NCBI RefSeq assembly: GCF_007049795.1
Contig: NZ_SCFY01000008.1
Span: forward strand, 124,001-188,000
From: Ectopseudomonas mendocina
GTDB lineage: Bacteria; Pseudomonadota; Gammaproteobacteria; Pseudomonadales; Pseudomonadaceae
DNA: 64,000 nt
Direction: 5' to 3'
The notes beneath the pieces are model-generated. The model was given only the letters and a program-made list of their open reading frames with translations, was not told the origin of the DNA and did not search any database. Both the position numbers and the translations under genes were made by a program. Position 1 is the stretch's first letter. Each line of letters begins with the position of its first letter. This document shows positions 60,289 to 64,000 of this stretch, one piece after another.

Positions 60289-62358
60289 ATGGCCATCGAA
60301 AAAAAAACCATCCGCCTGCTGATTCTCGAAGACTCGCAGAACGAAGCAGAGCGCCTAGTCAGTCTGTTCCGCAATGCAGGACATGCCACTCGCGTGCATC
60401 GCCTGACCTCCAGCGACGACCTTGCTGAAAGCCTGCAACAGACTTGGGACTTGCTGATCTGCGCCCCCAGTAGCGAGCACTTAGAACCCAGCGAGGCGAT
60501 AACCGCCATTCGCCGCCAGGCCAAGGACATCCCGGTCATCCAACTGGTCGAGGAGAATGACTCCGAGATCATTACCGAAGCCCTGCTGTTCGGTGCACAA
60601 GACGCCCTGCCGCAAGGCGAGGATGAACGCCTGGTGCTGGTCGCCAAGCGCGAGCTGGCCAATCTCGAAGAGCGCCGCGCCCGTCGTGCCGCCGAAGTGG
60701 CATTACGCGAAGCCGAGAAACGCTGCCAGCTGCTACTGGAAAGCTCGGTCGACGCCATCACCTATGTCCACGACGGCATGCACATCTATGCCAACCGTGC
60801 CTATCTCGAGCTGTTCAGCTACGAGGATGGTGATGAGCTCGAAGGCATGCCGATGATCGACTTGATCGCCAGTGCCGATCACGGGGCGTTCAAGGACTTC
60901 CTGAAGAACTACCAGAGCGCTGAAGGCCACGCCGAGCTCAACTGCCAGGGCGTGCGCGCCGATGGCAGCAGCTTCGCCGCGCAAATGACCTTTTCCCCCG
61001 CCACCTATGATGGCGAGCCGTGCATTCAGGTGGTGATCCGCGCGCAAACGTCCAATGCCGAACTGGAAGAGAAACTGCGTGAGATCAGCAGCCAGGACCT
61101 AGTCACTGGCCTGTTCAACCGCAACCACTTCCTCGAGCTGATGGACAACGCCGCCGAACGCGCCATCAACAGCGGCCAGCCCTCGACCCTGGCGTATATC
61201 CGGGTCGACCGCTACGCCGGCATGCAGGGCGAAATCGGCCTGGCCGGCATCGACATGCTGCTGACCGACCTGGCCGGCCTGCTGCGCGCGCATTTCCCGA
61301 TGGAGACCCAGCTGGCCCGCTTCGGTGACGACGTGTTCGCCGCCCTACTGCCGCTCCAGACGCCCGAGCAGTGCCAGGCCAGCCTGGCGGCCCTGCTGAA
61401 GAAGGTCGAAGGCCACCTGTTCGACGTCAGCGGCCGCACCGTACAGACCACGCTTTCAATCGGCGTGGCGGGGCTCAGTGAGAAAACCGCCAAGGCACAG
61501 GAAGTCATCGATCGCGCGCACCGCTGCGCCGACGAGCTCAGCGACGGCAACGCCATCAAGCTGTTCAACCCGGCCGATGAGCTGGCCGCAGCCGCCAACC
61601 GCGGCAACCTGCTGGCGATGGTGCAGCAGGCACTGGAGAACAACAGCTTCCGCCTACTGTTCCAGCCAATCATCAGCCTGCGTGGCGACGCCCACGAACA
61701 TTACGAAGTGCTGCTGCGCCTGCTCAGCCCACAGGGCGAAGAGGTTCCGCCGGCGCAGTTCCTCGCCGCGGCCAAGGACGCGGGCCTGGGCGAGAAAATC
61801 GACCGCTGGGTGATCCTCAACTCGATCAAGCTGCTGGCCGACCACCGCTCCAAAGGCCACAACACCCGCCTGTTCGTGCACCTGTCCAGCGCCAGCCTGC
61901 AGGATCAGACCTTGTTGCCCTGGCTAAGCGTGGCCCTCAAGGCCGCTCGCCTGCCATCGGATTCACTGGTATTCCAGTTCAGCGAGCCCGATGCCATTAC
62001 CTACCTGAAACAGGCCAAGGTGCTGACCCAGGGCCTGGCGGAGCTGCACTGCAAGGTCGCCCTGAGCCAGTTCGGCTGCGCCCTGAACCCGTTCAACACG
62101 CTCAAGCACCTGCAAGTGGACTTCGTCAAAGTCGACGGTTCGTTCTCCCAGGACCTGAGCAACGCCGACAACCAGGAAGCGCTGAAGACGCTACTCAGCA
62201 GCCTGCATGCCCAGGCAAAACTGACTATCGTACCCTTCGTCGAGAGCGCCAGCGTGCTGGCTACGCTGTGGCAGGCCGGGGTCAACTTCATTCAGGGCTA
62301 CTACCTGCAAGGCCCGAGTCAGTCGATGGACTACGACTTCTCGGCTGGCGACGAATAA
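60289..62358 (+). CDS. fimX: FimX: degenerate GGDEF-EAL c-di-GMP receptor
   Basis: 689 residues in the FimX order: REC-like (IRLLILEDSQNEAERLVSLFRNAGH), PAS (CQLLLESSVDAITYVHDGMHIYANRAYLELF), degenerate GGDEF (RFGDDVF, 346-350) and degenerate EAL (EVL, 473-475, in HEHYEVLLRLL). Loss of both catalytic signatures agrees with FimX acting as a c-di-GMP receptor that controls type IV pilus assembly and twitching. It lies 62 bases after fimW and is convergent with serB. Confidence 0.93.
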   Translation: MAIEKKTIRLLILEDSQNEAERLVSLFRNAGHATRVHRLTSSDDLAESLQQTWDLLICAPSSEHLEPSEAITAIRRQAKDIPVIQLVEENDSEIITEALLFGAQDALPQGEDERLVLVAKRELANLEERRARRAAEVALREAEKRCQLLLESSVDAITYVHDGMHIYANRAYLELFSYEDGDELEGMPMIDLIASADHGAFKDFLKNYQSAEGHAELNCQGVRADGSSFAAQMTFSPATYDGEPCIQVVIRAQTSNAELEEKLREISSQDLVTGLFNRNHFLELMDNAAERAINSGQPSTLAYIRVDRYAGMQGEIGLAGIDMLLTDLAGLLRAHFPMETQLARFGDDVFAALLPLQTPEQCQASLAALLKKVEGHLFDVSGRTVQTTLSIGVAGLSEKTAKAQEVIDRAHRCADELSDGNAIKLFNPADELAAAANRGNLLAMVQQALENNSFRLLFQPIISLRGDAHEHYEVLLRLLSPQGEEVPPAQFLAAAKDAGLGEKIDRWVILNSIKLLADHRSKGHNTRLFVHLSSASLQDQTLLPWLSVALKAARLPSDSLVFQFSEPDAITYLKQAKVLTQGLAELHCKVALSQFGCALNPFNTLKHLQVDFVKVDGSFSQDLSNADNQEALKTLLSSLHAQAKLTIVPFVESASVLATLWQAGVNFIQGYYLQGPSQSMDYDFSAGDE

Positions 62359-62401
62359 ACCCTCCCCCCCAGTAAAAAGCCGCCTATTCAGCTAGCCGTT
62401 G

Positions 62402-62425
62402 GGGAAATCTGTTGAAAGATTTCCC
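62402..62425. other. Perfect 9-bp hairpin after fimX
   Basis: GGGAAATCT (62402-62410), loop GTTGAA, AGATTTCCC (62417-62425). A GGCC...GGCC stem can follow at about 62429-62447. No T-run follows, so it is not a terminator by itself. Confidence 0.5.
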
Positions 62426-62455
62426 GATGGCCTGCGGTTACGGGCCCTATAAGCA

Positions 62456-62490
62456 AAAATCCCCAGCCGAGATATTTTCTGCTGGGGACT
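62456..62490 (-). terminator. Terminator of serB, possibly bidirectional
   Basis: TCCCCAGC (62460-62467) and GCTGGGGA (62481-62488); on the minus strand the stem is followed by TTTTT. A second small hairpin with a T-run on the plus strand lies at 62550-62580 and may stop fimX transcription. Confidence 0.65.
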
Positions 62491-62596
62491 TCTGCTTTTT
62501 GGCTTTCAGATCATGACGTTAACGATCTGCATCAACAGATTAAGCCAACGCCCTGCCTATTCAGGCGGCTTTTTCGTTTTCGAAAGAACGCGGCGC

Positions 62597-63811
62597 TTAT
62601 TCCTGCCCCTCACGATCACGGAAGCCCAGCAGATAAAGAATGCCGTCCAGCCCAAGGGTGGAGATCGCCTGCTTGGCCGATTGTTTGACCAACGGCTTGG
62701 CGCGGAAAGCCACGCCGAGACCGGCCAGACCGAGCATCGGCAGGTCATTGGCACCATCGCCGACAGCGATGGTCTGCTCCAGCTGCAAACCTTCCTTCTG
62801 CGCCAGCTCACGCAACAGATCCGCTTTGCGCTGTGCGTCGACAATGGGCTCGACGGCCACACCGGTGACCTTGCCGTTCTCGATCTGCAGTTCGTTGGCG
62901 AACACGTAGTCGATGCCCAGCTTGGCCTGCAGTTGCTTGGCGAAGTAAGTGAAGCCGCCGGAGAGAATCGCAGTCTTGTAGCCCAGGCGTTTGAGTTCGG
63001 CGAACAACACCTCGGCACCCTCGGTCAGGCGCAGGGACGCGCCGATCTCCTCCAGCACGTCCTCCGACAGCCCCTGCAGCAAGCCCAGGCGCTCCTTGAA
63101 GCTGGCGCGGAAATCCAGCTCGCCGCGCATGGCGCGCTCGGTGATTTCGGCCACCTGCTCACCCACGCCGGCAGCCTTGGCCAACTCGTCGATGACCTCG
63201 GCCTCAATCAGCGTCGAGTCCATGTCGAACACGGCGAGGCGACGATTGCGACGGAACACCGAGTCGCGCTGGAAGGCGATGTCGACGTTGAGTTCCTGCG
63301 CCACGCTGAGGAACTCAGCGCGCAGGGCAACTGGATCGGCCGGCTCACCACGCACGGAAAACTCGATGCAGCCCTTGCCCTGCTCGGCCGGCATGTCCAG
63401 CGGCATGCGCCCGGAAAGACGGTCGATATGATCGATGTTCAGGCCGTACTTGGCGGTGATCGCACTGACGCGCTGCAACTGCTCGGCGCTGACCTTGCGC
63501 GTCAGCAGAGTCACGATATGGCGCGCCTTGCCCTGGCCACCAACCCACTGACGGTAATCGTCTTCGGAAACCGGAGTGAAACGCACCTGTTGGTCGAGCT
63601 CGTAGGCAGTGAACAGCAAGTCCTTGAGCACCGACTGGGAGCGGCCGTTGTCAGGAATTTCGATAAGGATGCCGAACGACAGGGTGTCGTGGATCACCGC
63701 CTGACCGATATCGAGGATGTTCACCCCGCCTTGAGCCAGCACCCCGGTGATGGCAGCGGTGAGTCCGGGGCGATCTTCGCCGGTGATATTGATCAGGACG
63801 ATTTCGCGCAA
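62597..63811 (-). CDS. serB: Phosphoserine phosphatase SerB
   Basis: 404 residues if started at the TTG at 63811, chosen because GGAGGG lies 7 bases upstream and the protein then begins REIVLINITGEDRPG, as expected. The N-terminal 180 residues are tandem ACT domains. The HAD domain has DMDSTLIEAEVIDELA (nucleophile Asp), ILSGGFTYFAKQL and VGDGANDLPMLGLAG. It releases serine from phosphoserine. Frames further upstream lack a ribosome-binding site. Confidence 0.94.
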   Translation of the reverse strand: MREIVLINITGEDRPGLTAAITGVLAQGGVNILDIGQAVIHDTLSFGILIEIPDNGRSQSVLKDLLFTAYELDQQVRFTPVSEDDYRQWVGGQGKARHIVTLLTRKVSAEQLQRVSAITAKYGLNIDHIDRLSGRMPLDMPAEQGKGCIEFSVRGEPADPVALRAEFLSVAQELNVDIAFQRDSVFRRNRRLAVFDMDSTLIEAEVIDELAKAAGVGEQVAEITERAMRGELDFRASFKERLGLLQGLSEDVLEEIGASLRLTEGAEVLFAELKRLGYKTAILSGGFTYFAKQLQAKLGIDYVFANELQIENGKVTGVAVEPIVDAQRKADLLRELAQKEGLQLEQTIAVGDGANDLPMLGLAGLGVAFRAKPLVKQSAKQAISTLGLDGILYLLGFRDREGQE

Positions 63812-63923
63812 GACGCACCCTCCAAGGCAAACGATTGAGGCAGGCAAGCGGCGAATTGGCCACCGACCGACGAAAAGGCGCACATTCTACCCAGTTTCCC
63901 GTCGATCCGGGCAGCCATGCGCT

Positions 63924-63951
63924 TTGCCCGCCCCAGACCGCTCGCTATACT
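63924..63951 (+). promoter_or_regulatory. Promoter of a gene running off the right edge
   Basis: TTGCCC (63924-63929), 16 bases, TATACT (63946-63951). GTG codons at 63979 and 63986 are possible starts of a plus-strand gene beyond the window; too little of it is present to identify. Confidence 0.4.
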
Positions 63952-64000
63952 GCGCGGCAACTTCAGTCGACAAGAGCCGTGCTCTGTGAACCGGCCTGCG

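Overview
The window reads as a Pseudomonas chromosome segment, GC-rich with typical Pseudomonas codon use. The part right of about 20.8 kb follows, gene for gene as I remember it, the P. aeruginosa PAO1 block PA4928-PA4960 (ygiQ, nicD, alr, dnaB, rplI, rpsR, rpsF, rlmB, rnr, tRNA-Leu, purA, hisZ, hflC, hflK, hflX, hfq, miaA, mutL, amiB, tsaE, nnr, queG, orn, rsgA, motB, motA, HDOD gene, rhdA, psd, fimW, fimX, serB). A chemoreceptor gene between the tRNAs and purA points to a non-aeruginosa species; a P. mendocina/oleovorans-type organism is my inference.

Layout. (1) 1-3236, minus: the edge-truncated gene of a DUF2126/transglutaminase-like protein. (2) 3459-17426, plus: the accessory and most interesting locus, five genes. 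They are a secreted adaptor, a GAF-like/HlyD membrane adaptor, a PqqD-like/M50 peptidase/HlyD fusion, a 2704-residue DUF4347 adhesin with a LEPRxLF-type N-terminal motif, and a TolC-family lipoprotein. No ABC ATPase or RND pump is present, so this looks like an export system for a giant surface protein whose inner-membrane component is an intramembrane-protease-like protein. (3) 17431-19784, minus: a diheme cytochrome lipoprotein and a parallel beta-helix lipoprotein, behind a promoter covered by a long near-perfect palindrome. (4) 19961-25316: a methyltransferase, the radical SAM protein YgiQ and the diguanylate cyclase NicD. (5) 25348-33606, minus: alr, dnaB, the ribosomal protein operon, rlmB and rnr. 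(6) 33814-34070: two identical tRNA-Leu(CAG) genes with a strong promoter and a terminator. (7) 34183-49252, minus: a chemoreceptor, then the long purA-hisZ-hflCK-hflX-hfq-miaA-mutL-amiB-tsaE-nnr cluster. nnr is split by one extra G in a poly-G run. (8) 49314-63811: queG, orn, a membrane methyltransferase, rsgA, motAB, an HDOD gene, rhdA, psd, fimW, fimX and serB.

Functionally, the right two thirds are translation, replication, RNA processing and repair genes mixed with motility and c-di-GMP genes (nicD, fimW, fimX, motAB, chemoreceptor). The left part carries a surface adhesin with its own exporter. Short palindromic repeats ending in GTAG/CTAC occur at several gene ends, and at three of them the repeat appears to supply the TAG stop codon. 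No gene-free stretch exceeds 300 bases. I saw no CRISPR array, insertion sequence, prophage or integration site. All family and homolog assignments are from reading the sequence without database searches.
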